Notes under the pieces: model-generated | Database searches by the model: none | What the model saw: the letters and a program-made list of their open reading frames with translations, nothing else | What the model was told of the DNA's origin: nothing | In this document: positions 1 through 8,770 of the stretch, in pieces | Layout of the letters: each line of letters begins with the position of its first letter | Position numbering within the stretch: position 1 is the stretch's first letter | From: Synergistaceae bacterium | Lineage (GTDB): Bacteria > Synergistota > Synergistia > Synergistales > Aminobacteriaceae | NCBI GenBank assembly: GCA_031267575.1 | Contig: JAIRYN010000052.1 | Coordinates: 41,165 to 105,164, forward strand | Reading direction: 5' to 3' | DNA length: 64,000 nucleotides | Made by a program: the position numbers and the translations under genes

Positions 1-890
1 GAGCTGGTTTAGCTACACTGTTCAATATACACGCGGTGCTTGGGATTATGGCTGGGGCCGTCTCTCTAGAGGGTGGTCATGGAGCCGCGGCAGCCTTCGG
101 GCCAACGGCGGAGAGCCTGGGTGTTGTGGGAGCTCAAGCGGTAGCCATTGCCTCCGCGACCTACGGCCTCATTGCGGGTGGTCTTCTAGGCGGTCCTGTT
201 GCTAGTTGGTTGATCAGTAAGAACAACTTGGAGTTGACCGCATCCCAGGAACGCATTTTTCAAGAACACCGAGACGCCGGCAAGAAGACAGAACTAAGCG
301 ACAGCTTCGATCTTTTCCGCATGTTGGCACTGGTTCTCGTCATCATGGCAATCGGCAGCATGGTTTCAAATTGGTTCAACAACCAAGCCAAAAATGTTTG
401 GCAATGGGAAAACTTCTCCCTGCCTGACTACGTGGGCGCCATGTTTGTCGCGGTGGTTTTTCGCAACCTGAACGACGTGCTGAAAGTGATCAAGATTTAT
501 AACAAGGCTATAGACCTGATCGCGGAAACTTCGATCGGACTTTTCCTCACGATGGCGATGATGAGCCTCCGTATCTGGGACCTCTACGACCTGGCGATTC
601 CGTTGATCGCGATTTTGCTCCTTCAGACGGCAGCAATCGCGGTTGTGGGCATATTTGTCCTTTTTCCGATTTTGGGCAAGGACTACGACGCGGCAGTCAT
701 GTGTTCGGGGTTCCTTGGACACGGATTGGGGGCCACGCCAAACGCCGTCTCAAACATGAATACAGTGTGCGAGCGTTATCGGGTGATGTCTTACAAGGCA
801 TTTCTGATCGTTCCCCTCTGCGGGGCGGTGCTAATTGATCTTGTTGGCATTCCCAATATCGTCTGGTTCATCAATTATTTCACACATTGA
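1..890 (+). CDS. gltS: Sodium/glutamate symporter, C-terminal part (start lies outside the window)
   Basis: This is the C-terminal ~295 residues of an ESS-family Na+/glutamate symporter, which imports glutamate across the inner membrane. The frame is open to the left edge (codons from base 3), so the true start is upstream; the GTG at 36 is not a convincing start. Visible family features are the GGHGAAAAFGPT segment near the left end (pore-loop region of the first repeat), several hydrophobic membrane spans, and the second-repeat counterpart LGHGLGATPNAVSNMN near the C-terminus. It lies just before glutamate formiminotransferase, so both may serve glutamate/histidine use, though no operon is proved. 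The stop codon lies inside an 11-base tandem repeat. The family call is firm; substrate is by homology. Confidence 0.9.
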   Translation, partial: AGLATLFNIHAVLGIMAGAVSLEGGHGAAAAFGPTAESLGVVGAQAVAIASATYGLIAGGLLGGPVASWLISKNNLELTASQERIFQEHRDAGKKTELSDSFDLFRMLALVLVIMAIGSMVSNWFNNQAKNVWQWENFSLPDYVGAMFVAVVFRNLNDVLKVIKIYNKAIDLIAETSIGLFLTMAMMSLRIWDLYDLAIPLIAILLLQTAAIAVVGIFVLFPILGKDYDAAVMCSGFLGHGLGATPNAVSNMNTVCERYRVMSYKAFLIVPLCGAVLIDLVGIPNIVWFINYFTH

Positions 891-960
891 GAAGTAATTG
901 AGAAGTAATTGAGAAGTAATTGCAAAGTAATTGAAAAATAATTGAAAAATAATTGAAAAG
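885..960. repeat. 11-base tandem repeat between gltS and ftcD
   Basis: About seven imperfect copies of an 11-base unit (ATTGAGAAGTA, drifting to ATTGAAAAATA) fill the spacer. The first copy contains the gltS stop codon. No promoter or terminator is evident here. It is one of many short tandem arrays in the window. Confidence 0.9.
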
Positions 961-984
961 TCGTCAGGGAAAGGATGGAAAACC

Positions 985-1884
985 ATGAGTCAATTGGTGG
1001 AATGCGTTCCGAATTTTAGCGAGGGGCGGCGGGCAGAGGTCATTGACGCCATCGTGGACGCGGCGCGTATCGTGCCGGGAGTGAAGGTACTGGATCACTC
1101 CTCCGACGTCGATCATAACCGGACGGTTTTGACGTTTGTTGGTGAACCTCAGGCGGCCAAAAAAGCGGCGTTTGCCTGTTGCGCCAAGGCCGCTGAGCTG
1201 ATCGACATGGAAAAACACAAGGGCGGACATCCCCGCATCGGCGCCACGGACGTGATCCCCTTTGTTCCCATTTCCGGAGTCACGATGGAAGAGTGCGTCG
1301 CTTTGGCTCACGAGCTGGGCAAGGAAATTGCGGAAAAGCTCTTGATTCCTGTGTACTTCTACGAGGCCGCGGCCAAGCGGGCAAGCATGAAAGCCCTTCC
1401 CGACGTGCGCAAAGGGGAATACGAGGGACTGAAGATGGCCATCAAGACTCCTGAACGGGCGCCGGACGAAGGACCCCAGGCGACGCACCCGACGGCAGGC
1501 GCGACGGTGGTGGGGGCACGGCCGTTTTTGGTGGCCTTCAACATCAACCTGAACACCCCGGATATCGCGATCGCCAAGCGAATCGCCCAAACCATCCGCG
1601 CGGCCAAGGGCGGTTACGTGAACTGCCGCGCCATTGGCTTGCTTTTAGATGACCGAAAAATCGCGCAGGTCTCCATCAACATGACGGACTATACCTCCAC
1701 ACCTCTTCATCGCGTTTTCGAGACGGTAAAGTCTGAGGCCGCCCGTTACGGCGTCAACGTCGTGGGCAGCGAAGTCATTGGTCTAACCCCCATGCAGGCG
1801 CTGGTAGACGCTGCGGTTTTCTACCTCCGCGTAGAGGATTTCAAACGCGAACAGGTTTTGGAGGCTCGTCTTCTCGAAGAATAA
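985..1884 (+). CDS. ftcD: Glutamate formiminotransferase
   Basis: Transfers the formimino group between N-formimino-L-glutamate and tetrahydrofolate, giving glutamate and 5-formimino-THF, in histidine degradation. The 299-residue protein has the FTCD N- and C-terminal subdomains and the hallmark start MSQLVECVPNFSEGRR, followed by VLDHSSDVDHNRTVLTFVG and the GGHPRIGATDVIPFVP segment with the folate/catalytic region. The fused cyclodeaminase domain of the vertebrate enzyme is absent, as in most bacterial single-domain versions. The ATG is preceded by AAAGGATGG. It sits between a glutamate transporter and a convergent HutD-like gene, which agrees with a histidine/glutamate role. No hutH, hutU or hutI is in the window. 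Its 3' end is followed by a 15-base tandem duplication containing the last Glu codons and stop. Confidence 0.95.
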   Translation: MSQLVECVPNFSEGRRAEVIDAIVDAARIVPGVKVLDHSSDVDHNRTVLTFVGEPQAAKKAAFACCAKAAELIDMEKHKGGHPRIGATDVIPFVPISGVTMEECVALAHELGKEIAEKLLIPVYFYEAAAKRASMKALPDVRKGEYEGLKMAIKTPERAPDEGPQATHPTAGATVVGARPFLVAFNINLNTPDIAIAKRIAQTIRAAKGGYVNCRAIGLLLDDRKIAQVSINMTDYTSTPLHRVFETVKSEAARYGVNVVGSEVIGLTPMQALVDAAVFYLRVEDFKREQVLEARLLEE

Positions 1885-1919
1885 TAAGCTGAAGAATAAT
1901 AAGCTAAAGAATAAGCTAG
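1873..1919. repeat. 15-base tandem duplication at the ftcD 3' end
   Basis: The unit GAAGAATAATAAGCT, which contains the last two Glu codons and the stop of ftcD, is repeated once and followed by a shortened third copy that runs into the stop of the convergent hutD gene. Confidence 0.85.
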
Positions 1920-2512
1920 CGTCCTTCGAGGCGAGACACCGCGGCAACCACCGGCGGTATAGCGCATTCCAAAACACGGAACCGCGGGAGTTCTTTCGGT
2001 CCGGTCTCGACGACGAGCAAGTCACCACAGTCGAGTCTCACCTCGAAGGATTCTCCGGTTTCACTCTTCAGCTCGACTCTTGTGTTTTCATCTTGCGCGT
2101 AAACGCAAGTGAACCCATCAGCGGCACAGGAAAAGAGTAGAGGAGAATCCGCGAAAAATATCTCTCCCTTCCAATTCGGCCTGTGAATCAAATTGAAATC
2201 CACACACCTGCCATAGGACCGCGTTGTCCATTTCCCCTCGAAGGTATCAATCCGCGAAGGAGCCAGCAGAACCTCCCCATGCCCCTCGTGAATCAGGCGT
2301 ATTTCTCCCGTCAGGGGTGTGATGTGCCTGATATATCCCGCGAAAGAAGAAAAAACGGACTCCTCAACCTCCACTGTCGCTGAAGATACCCGCAACTCGA
2401 AGTTTCTCTTTGCTAAATCAGTGTCGCCAGGAAATATGAACAACTCTACCGTGGAACCGCCTGACCAAGCGGCAATCCGCAAAGAGAGTCTCTTTTTGAC
2501 GTCGTATCTCAT
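1916..2512 (-). CDS. hutD: HutD/Ves family protein
   Basis: A 198-residue cytoplasmic protein of the HutD/Ves family (two-domain cupin-like fold). What shows this is the N-terminal W-SGG-T-EL-IFP pattern (family: W-NGGG-T-E--P), then FELRVSSATVEVEESVFSSFAGYIRHITPL, which matches the family's wRiS-A-V---g-FS-fpG--R-l pattern, and a C-terminal DFNLIHR motif equivalent to DfN-M-R. HutD genes are commonly found with histidine-utilisation genes; the molecular function is not settled, with a role in modulating formiminoglutamate flux proposed. The adjacent convergent ftcD strengthens the assignment. No clear ribosome site precedes the chosen ATG. Medium-high confidence in family, low in activity. 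Confidence 0.72.
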   Translation of the reverse strand: MRYDVKKRLSLRIAAWSGGSTVELFIFPGDTDLAKRNFELRVSSATVEVEESVFSSFAGYIRHITPLTGEIRLIHEGHGEVLLAPSRIDTFEGKWTTRSYGRCVDFNLIHRPNWKGEIFFADSPLLFSCAADGFTCVYAQDENTRVELKSETGESFEVRLDCGDLLVVETGPKELPRFRVLECAIPPVVAAVSRLEGR

Positions 2513-2775
2513 GTTCGTATCGAATGTGGGCTTCTCGAATATGGGCTTCGTGGATTCCCACAGTCTCCGCGTCCAATACTGCTTTTTTTCATGTTTTTCA
2601 TATTTTTTATATTTTTCATATAGTCTCTCTCTTTTCGCGGAGGATTTTTATGAAATTTTATCGTTATATTGTGCTATATGGCATAGAAAATCAAGTATAG
2701 AAAATCAAGTATCGAATCCATGGCGGATGTTCCTTATATCTCCGTCCTAATATCTTCACCCTAAAGGATGGGGTT
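2513..2775. other. AT-rich intergenic region without a recognisable gene
   Basis: This spacer separates hutD (reading left) from the end of the MATE gene. It holds imperfect repeats of a TTTTTCATATT-like unit around 2585-2630 and repeats of AGAAAATCAAGTA near 2686-2710. No stable hairpin terminator, RNA gene or convincing coding frame is visible. Confidence 0.6.
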
Positions 2776-4161
2776 TTACGAAACATGGGATAAGGATTGG
2801 GATTCGAGTTTTTTGACGGCTCGCATCTCATTGAAGATCAAAAGCACTGATACGACGATGGCAGCCAGGTCTGCTATGGGACCGGCATACATAACGCCGT
2901 CTATTCCCCATCGCATGGGGAATAGGATGATCATGGGCAGTAAAAACAGAATTTGTCTTGTCAGAGAAATGAAGAGCCCTTTTGTCGCCTTGCCGATTGA
3001 TGTCAGGAAACTCGACGTGATCGGTTGTATTCCAATGGCGAACGTCATGAAAAGGTAGATTCTGAAGTACCGCTCGACAAAACGGTAATACTCCTCTGTT
3101 CCTTTGCCGAAGAGGCTGATGATTTCCCGCGGAAAAAACTGAAAAACGACGAAGGCGGTCAGAGATAAGAATAAAGCGAGGTTGGCGATGAGGCGAAACG
3201 TCTGCCGCACCCGAGCGAAGTTTCCGGCACCGTAGTTGAAGCCGATAATCGGCTGCCCTCCTTGAGCCAGTCCGACAAGCACCGAGATAAAGATCATGTT
3301 GACCTTCGTGATCACCCCGGCCGCGGCCAAGGGGGCGTTGCTACCGTAAACGGACAGGGCGCCGTAGTGGGTCAAGGTGTTGTTTAAGGCGATTTGCACG
3401 ATCATCATCGACAACTGATTGAAGCTGATGGCGGCGCCCAGGGCGGCGATTGAGCGCAAAACAGACAGACGAGGACGAAAGTCGGCTCGCGTTAGGCACA
3501 CGCTTTTGTAACGCAGAAAATACCGCGCCACTAAGAGCCAGCCCATGAATTGAGATATGGAGGTGGCCCACGCGGCTCCGGCGATGCCCATGTCGAAGGT
3601 AAAAATAAAGAGGGGATCGAGAATTGTGTTGAGCAGCGCCCCGGTCAAGTTGCAGACCATGGAATACCGGGGACTGCCGTCCGCCCGTATCAAATGACTC
3701 CCGCAGGTGGTCATCACCATAAACGGGATTCCCCACGATGTGATGCCCGTGTAGGATATGGCATAGGGCAAAACGTCTTTCGTTGCTCCGAGCTTGAGAA
3801 GCAAGGGGACGAGAGTCAGGCGTACCGCCAGACACAGCGCCGTCCCTGTGAGCACAGCGAAAACAGCTGCGTTTGCCGCGAAGCGTGCCGCCTTGTCTCG
3901 GTTGCCCCTGCCGAGTTCGAGGTTGAAGTTCGAGGCGCCGCCTATACCCAAAAGCGCGGATACGGAGATACAAATCGTGACGATGGGGAAGGCTACATTT
4001 GTGGCCGCGTTGCCAAGCATCCCCACCTTCCATCCGATAAAAATCTGATCGACGATGTTGTAAAGCGCCCCTACCAACATAGCGATGATGCTGGGGGTCG
4101 CGAACCTCAACAGCAGCTTTTTTATGTCTTCGGTTGCCAAAGGGTGCATGGTATTTGTCAT
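2776..4161 (-). CDS. MATE family multidrug/cation exporter
   Basis: A polytopic inner-membrane exporter of the MATE family (about 461 residues, the usual size), expected to expel cationic drugs or metabolites using a Na+ or H+ gradient. Seen in the sequence: an N-terminal LLLRFATPSIIAMLVGALYN segment typical of the family's first helix, the DQIFIGWKVGMLGNAA region, two homologous six-helix halves, and GGQPIIGFNYGAGN in the second half (family GxQPixgfnyGa). The frame extends upstream to 4299, but the start at the Met-Thr-Asn ATG (4161) fits the family and lies five bases after the stop of the preceding gene; the longer start would overlap that gene. It is the last gene of the minus-strand run that includes the pilin cluster. 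Substrate unknown. Confidence 0.9.
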   Translation of the reverse strand: MTNTMHPLATEDIKKLLLRFATPSIIAMLVGALYNIVDQIFIGWKVGMLGNAATNVAFPIVTICISVSALLGIGGASNFNLELGRGNRDKAARFAANAAVFAVLTGTALCLAVRLTLVPLLLKLGATKDVLPYAISYTGITSWGIPFMVMTTCGSHLIRADGSPRYSMVCNLTGALLNTILDPLFIFTFDMGIAGAAWATSISQFMGWLLVARYFLRYKSVCLTRADFRPRLSVLRSIAALGAAISFNQLSMMIVQIALNNTLTHYGALSVYGSNAPLAAAGVITKVNMIFISVLVGLAQGGQPIIGFNYGAGNFARVRQTFRLIANLALFLSLTAFVVFQFFPREIISLFGKGTEEYYRFVERYFRIYLFMTFAIGIQPITSSFLTSIGKATKGLFISLTRQILFLLPMIILFPMRWGIDGVMYAGPIADLAAIVVSVLLIFNEMRAVKKLESQSLSHVS

Positions 4162-4165
4162 CGCG

Positions 4166-4513
4166 TCAGTCCACTGTATTGGAAACCCCCACATCACGAT
4201 TCCCCGTTCTCCGAGGAAACACCACAATCTTTGGAAGATCGTCGAGGAAGGACATATCCTTCGGTACATGAACGCGAAGCTCGCCAGTTTCGACCACATC
4301 GTAGTTTTCTGGCCCCTCTGGTATTCCGTTTCTCACCATTGCGAAGGCGTTGCCTTGTCCACACGAGTAAAAAACGTTGGCAATCCATACGTCTTTCGCT
4401 TCGTTACCCCTGTCTAGCAACATCTTCGTCGCCTCCGGCGATATGTCCACACTGACAATCGTGGCATAAACGGCAATGATCCCTAAAACGTTTTTCAAGA
4501 ACCTGGCCGGCAT
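4166..4513 (-). CDS. Small protein of unknown function, downstream of the PilY1 cluster
   Basis: A 115-residue protein I do not recognise. It starts with a short hydrophobic stretch (residues ~5-22, FLKNVLGIIAVYATIVSV) that could be a membrane anchor or weak signal, followed by a soluble part with two cysteines and an acidic C-terminus. The ATG overlaps the end of the preceding gene by 19 bases and has a strong ribosome site (GGGGAGG, seven bases upstream), so translation is probably coupled. Its position between a PilY1-like gene and a MATE exporter suggests it belongs to the same transcript, but nothing in the sequence gives a function. Confidence 0.6.
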   Translation of the reverse strand: MPARFLKNVLGIIAVYATIVSVDISPEATKMLLDRGNEAKDVWIANVFYSCGQGNAFAMVRNGIPEGPENYDVVETGELRVHVPKDMSFLDDLPKIVVFPRRTGNRDVGVSNTVD

Positions 4514-4827
4514 GAAATGACCTCCCCTGTGTCTTCGATAATTCCAACGGTAATGACGCGTTTGAGATAATTTTTCACGAAGGTTTCCTGATCGAGTTGC
4601 CGTCCTCTTTGGTCAAAAAACTGGCAACGGGAATGCAATGGCCCCGCCGCGTCCTCTTCACCGATCCGTAAAGTGATCTCGTTGGGGGTGAGGGTTGTGT
4701 CGATTGACTCAAAGACGCCCGTCGCCTCCAAGATCACGATTTCCATTTTTGCCTGGGTCACTGAGGGAAAAAGAAGAAACGCGGCCAAGAGAAGGGCGTA
4801 TATCATTACGGCGGCTAATTTTTTCAT
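4495..4827 (-). CDS. Small exported protein of unknown function, coupled to PilY1
   Basis: A ~110-residue protein with a classical signal peptide (MKKLAAVMIYALLLAAFLLF, cleavage likely after TQA) and a short mature domain rich in beta-prone and charged residues that I do not recognise. The start at 4827 is chosen because its ATG shares one base with the TGA stop of the PilY1-like gene and has a GGAAGGAG ribosome site; an alternative in-frame start lies six codons upstream. The tight coupling implies co-expression with the pilus-tip protein, so it may be an envelope accessory of that system. This is inference from position only. Confidence 0.65.
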   Translation of the reverse strand: MKKLAAVMIYALLLAAFLLFPSVTQAKMEIVILEATGVFESIDTTLTPNEITLRIGEEDAAGPLHSRCQFFDQRGRQLDQETFVKNYLKRVITVGIIEDTGEVISCRPGS

Positions 4828-7800
4828 CAATACGTCTCCTTCCAATATTGAATATAGGGAATATCTGGAGAGACTGTCAGCGTGATAACATCCGGCTGAT
4901 TGAGAGATGGCATCTGCATGAGGTTCGGCGCTAACTGTTTGCCTTTCAGTAGGGCAGGAAGGTTTTCGAGAGCCCCCGCTTTTAATGGCTTTACTCCAAG
5001 ATAAAGTTTTCCATTATAAGATGACATGCCGGCAACTTTGATGTCTTTGAGTACCAACGCCTGAAGGTGCCCCGGCCACATCCCGCTTCCCGTAAAAGGT
5101 TCGAACGCGTACAGCTTCCCATCCCCAAGCTCAGGACATAGAGTCAGATCAGCCTGGTCCTTGGGAATAGGTTTGGGCACGAACGTGGACACATAAAGCA
5201 CGCCGTAATAAAGATAAGGCGCGGTCGTGACGTATTCGGCCTTCGTTTCCAGCGTAGGAGGACGCAGTTTTAGCGCCCAGCCTTTATAGTCAGGATCCAG
5301 CGGGTTTGCTCCGACAAAAACATTCGGCTCGACCCCATAGTTCGTTCCTCCAATGGGAGGGTTGTCCTGCATATAAGGCAATGAATAAAAGTCGGCGGTC
5401 GTTACGTTGCCGGAAGCGCGTGTTAAATCATGACCCCAGATATATTGCTCCGGGTTTTCCAACTTTCTTGCTTCGCTGAAATCTGGCACCATCAGGTCGG
5501 ATGTGCCGCCAAAAATCATCTCATCTTCGATCTCTCCCCTGCCCTTGGCGTACACGAGGGCTTTGGGGATGGCGATGGGTTTGTTTCCCGACGCTCCAGA
5601 ACTGAGCAACTGAAAAATGCTTTCGAGCTTCCAATCCTGCACGGGGAGACTCGTATCGCAATAAAGCACATTGCCCTGACTATCCGCCGTGTAAAAACTT
5701 TTCGTCGTCTGATCGTCAGACACGACATAAATAATCGGTGAGATCATCATTCCCAAGTCGCGCTGACCGACGGTCGGATCCACAAAATCGCCGGTATACT
5801 CCCCTATAGGCTTGATGATCGTGCCCGAAAGGGGATCGAAAGCGTAAAGCACTTTTCCATGATCGTCCATCCCCAATCGATATCCCAATCCTCCAGGCAG
5901 TAGGCCCACGTCTCCTCGCCTACCCGCGTCTTTTTGGTCTACGGAGACGATGACGGGATTCACGATGGTAAGCCCCAAGTTGCTGTAATCCCATTTCACG
6001 TTGGGCAGCAACATTGTCGCCAGGTTTCCCCAACGCCTGACTCCGTTGATCAAGAGATCCGCCTCTTCCCCATCTCCGTAACGGGCGTTGTCTATGGCCC
6101 ACAAAAACTTGGGGGAGTCTGAGGGTGTCGTGACGTCCATAGCGTAAAAGCCGTTGCCTCCCCATCCCATATTGCCGATGAGAACCGTTCTATAGCTCTC
6201 CGAATCGTCGCGCACGTCCCGCGCGCTCATCCCGCCGTCCAGCAAAACACCCGCTATGGAGTTATTGTGCGTTATCCCATCTCCCTCGATCCACTGCCCG
6301 GTAAGAGTCTCGAACTTGAGAGATTTCAAGCGACTCTGAAAAATGTTGGGAGGGATGAATGCCCATTCTTCTTTGCCGGTTTCGTCGTTGACCGAATGAA
6401 GGACTCCGCGGTTGGTCTGGAGGTAGACCCGGGATGGTCTGAAAGGAAGATTCGTATAGGGGGCGGTGTCGCCTACCATCATGAACCCCGAATGCTCCAT
6501 ATCCCCCAAAACGCTATTAGATGACATTTGATCCAATTTTTTGTAAGAATGGAGCCATTTTGTGAATCGAGAGACGTCGGACGCGGGAATGCCCGCTTTC
6601 GTGGCTACATCGATGTTTTCGATAAGATCCACAGCCGTTAGATTATCATTAGTTTCGTTGGTCGTAAAAACACGCCGGGCATCCGCTCCGGACAATAGCT
6701 TCTCGTTGAGTTCCCATACCTCCTCTAGGTGGTCGTCATCGACCAGTCTATACTTAGAGAACCAAGCGTCCCACTGATCGTAGGCATTGACCTTGTAAGA
6801 CGGTGAGTAAACGGCGTTACCGGTCCCCTGGGGAAAGATCACCGGAGCGCTGGACGCAAATCTATCGGCATTGATACGCATCAACACCGATTTCAAATTT
6901 GAGATCAAGCTGGTGACGTCGTTGGCGAAATAAGGCGTGGAAGCGAGATTGGGGGATCCGTCGGGATAGGGGTTACCGTAGTTTGCCATCGATGTCAGGT
7001 CGGTCCGCAGGTTCACGGAAACTTCGTCATTAGCCTCTGGGTCCACAAAGCCTACCACCAGGGTGCGCACTCCGCTGTCCATGGTGAAATTCGCGGATTC
7101 CCATTTTCCCGTCGTTTTGTTCCACTTGCGGCCTCTCATAGTTTTCGTGTTGTCGTAAAGTTTTTTGACGGCTTCATGGGCCTTAAGAGTGTCGGGATCG
7201 CTGTCGTTACCTGCCGTGAAGACGACCAGCCAGTTGCTCTGGCACGAACCGATGACGGGAAAATAACCTCGGGTATCGCCGGTTCCTCCGTCCACAAACG
7301 GCAGGTTGTCCGCGCGCGGGGAAAAGAAATCGACCACGCTTCCGACTCCTAGCCCTGCCCGCAGGGTTTGCCCACTGGTTTTGTCGTCGATCCGATAATC
7401 CTGAAACTGGAGATAAGCCTGTGTGCCATTGTAATACTGTTTTTTCAATCCAGTTCCCTTTTCAAAATAAATGGCATCGTAACTATAGCCATTTGCGCCG
7501 GCGTGTTGTATGGTATTGCCGTTCAGATGATAGTCTCGCCCGTAGATGGAGGTGGAAAGAGGCGTTTTACCGTCGGCGATGAGCTCTGGCTCCAGAAAGT
7601 TCGTTTCATCCCCTCCATGTATACCGTTGATGTAGCGCCGGAACTCCGCCAAGTTGGGCGTCGAGTGAAAACCGCTCTCGTCGGACCTGTAGAGATAGTC
7701 GAAAGGCAGTCTCAAAACGGATCTGTTCGCCGCGATCCACTCATTGGACGTCTTGGACATGCCATAATATTCCCTGTCTACCCCGGCCATGGCACGAGAA

Positions 7801-8693
7801 CTGTCTGTGTAACCAGTACTGCCTGAAAGCCCCGTTGACCAGTCTGGACCGGTTCCGTAGTCGAAGGAAATGTTATTCGCTCGTTTTACGGGATTTGCGT
7901 TGGGGTCTCCGCTCACCACGTTATCGTAAAGCCCAGCTCCAAAAGGAAAAGATTTGTAAAAATCAGCCAAATAACCTGTATAGGGATAATTAAATTCCTG
8001 ATAGCTATTGGCCATGGCAAGTTTCATGCGGGATAGTAAAGCCCTGTTTTCATCGCTCAACAAACGCCACAACACCAGTTTCATTTGGTACATACGGCTA
8101 TCGTTAGGCACCAGGTACTTATCCGCCAAGAGTTTCGGCACGGGCTCTCCCCCATACACTCTTCCCGGCAAATAGTTGGTCACGGCGGAGGTCGGCCCAG
8201 GAATGTTACCTATTCCGTTCCAGTTGGCAGCGTCTGGATCTTTAAAGGTCAAATAATAGGGTTTGTTGGGGTAAGGAGAGTAATAGCAAAAGGGATTTCC
8301 GATAATGTTATTGGTAATATCAAGATCCCTGCCGAAGACGTAATAATTCACACTTGTCATTTCTGATATAACATTCCCGTCGGTGTTTGTGATAACGAGA
8401 GGCCGCATTCCAGTGCCATAGGTGTTCTGCTCCAGAAGCTTGGCCCGTTCGTGAGGGTCCCAGATGACGTCGACCATGGGCAAACGTCCCTTGGGCGTCA
8501 TGGTCATGGGAGAGCCCGTGTCCAGTAAGAACAGGACGTTGGGGTCGATACCCACCGCGTAACTGTCGTCCATGGGGTAGTCCGTGGTTTTCATAAAAAA
8601 GCGCGGCAAGGGGGGGGCCGCGGCTTCCACAGCCGCGTTCACCGCGCAAAAAGTCAATACGATAAACATAAAAATCACTATACGCTTGTTCAT
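4827..8693 (-). CDS. PilY1/PilC-like type IV pilus tip-associated protein
   Basis: A 1288-residue secreted protein resembling PilY1/PilC, which sits at the tip of type IV pili and controls adhesion and retraction. It has an N-terminal signal peptide (KRIVIFMFIVLTFCAVNAAVEAA), an early von-Willebrand-A-like start (VLFLLDTGSPMT, where PilY1 proteins have D-x-S-G-S), a large middle part, and a C-terminal PQQ-like beta-propeller typical of PilY1: RVYLQTNRGVLHSVN, DETGKEEWAFIPPNIF, then repeated blades up to GKLYAFEPFTGSG. Length fits PilY1 (1000-1300). The metal-binding motif looks degenerate. It follows three pilin-like genes and precedes a coupled small exported protein. Pilus motors and the major pilin are not in this window. 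Confident on family, not on ligand. Confidence 0.87.
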   Translation of the reverse strand: MNKRIVIFMFIVLTFCAVNAAVEAAAPPLPRFFMKTTDYPMDDSYAVGIDPNVLFLLDTGSPMTMTPKGRLPMVDVIWDPHERAKLLEQNTYGTGMRPLVITNTDGNVISEMTSVNYYVFGRDLDITNNIIGNPFCYYSPYPNKPYYLTFKDPDAANWNGIGNIPGPTSAVTNYLPGRVYGGEPVPKLLADKYLVPNDSRMYQMKLVLWRLLSDENRALLSRMKLAMANSYQEFNYPYTGYLADFYKSFPFGAGLYDNVVSGDPNANPVKRANNISFDYGTGPDWSTGLSGSTGYTDSSRAMAGVDREYYGMSKTSNEWIAANRSVLRLPFDYLYRSDESGFHSTPNLAEFRRYINGIHGGDETNFLEPELIADGKTPLSTSIYGRDYHLNGNTIQHAGANGYSYDAIYFEKGTGLKKQYYNGTQAYLQFQDYRIDDKTSGQTLRAGLGVGSVVDFFSPRADNLPFVDGGTGDTRGYFPVIGSCQSNWLVVFTAGNDSDPDTLKAHEAVKKLYDNTKTMRGRKWNKTTGKWESANFTMDSGVRTLVVGFVDPEANDEVSVNLRTDLTSMANYGNPYPDGSPNLASTPYFANDVTSLISNLKSVLMRINADRFASSAPVIFPQGTGNAVYSPSYKVNAYDQWDAWFSKYRLVDDDHLEEVWELNEKLLSGADARRVFTTNETNDNLTAVDLIENIDVATKAGIPASDVSRFTKWLHSYKKLDQMSSNSVLGDMEHSGFMMVGDTAPYTNLPFRPSRVYLQTNRGVLHSVNDETGKEEWAFIPPNIFQSRLKSLKFETLTGQWIEGDGITHNNSIAGVLLDGGMSARDVRDDSESYRTVLIGNMGWGGNGFYAMDVTTPSDSPKFLWAIDNARYGDGEEADLLINGVRRWGNLATMLLPNVKWDYSNLGLTIVNPVIVSVDQKDAGRRGDVGLLPGGLGYRLGMDDHGKVLYAFDPLSGTIIKPIGEYTGDFVDPTVGQRDLGMMISPIIYVVSDDQTTKSFYTADSQGNVLYCDTSLPVQDWKLESIFQLLSSGASGNKPIAIPKALVYAKGRGEIEDEMIFGGTSDLMVPDFSEARKLENPEQYIWGHDLTRASGNVTTADFYSLPYMQDNPPIGGTNYGVEPNVFVGANPLDPDYKGWALKLRPPTLETKAEYVTTAPYLYYGVLYVSTFVPKPIPKDQADLTLCPELGDGKLYAFEPFTGSGMWPGHLQALVLKDIKVAGMSSYNGKLYLGVKPLKAGALENLPALLKGKQLAPNLMQMPSLNQPDVITLTVSPDIPYIQYWKETY

Positions 8694-8770
8694 CCTTGGC
8701 CTCCAAATACGAATAAAAATTTAAAATCGTGCAAACAATTTATTATATCTAACTCCTGTTTTTTTATTTT

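Noticed and set aside
2513..2775. A riboswitch or sRNA in the AT-rich spacer
   Set aside because: No stable fold or conserved element is visible, only pyrimidine-rich repeats.
3550..4455. A 301-codon plus-strand frame
   Set aside because: It is antisense to the MATE gene and the small unknown gene, has no ribosome site and a very polar, non-folding composition.
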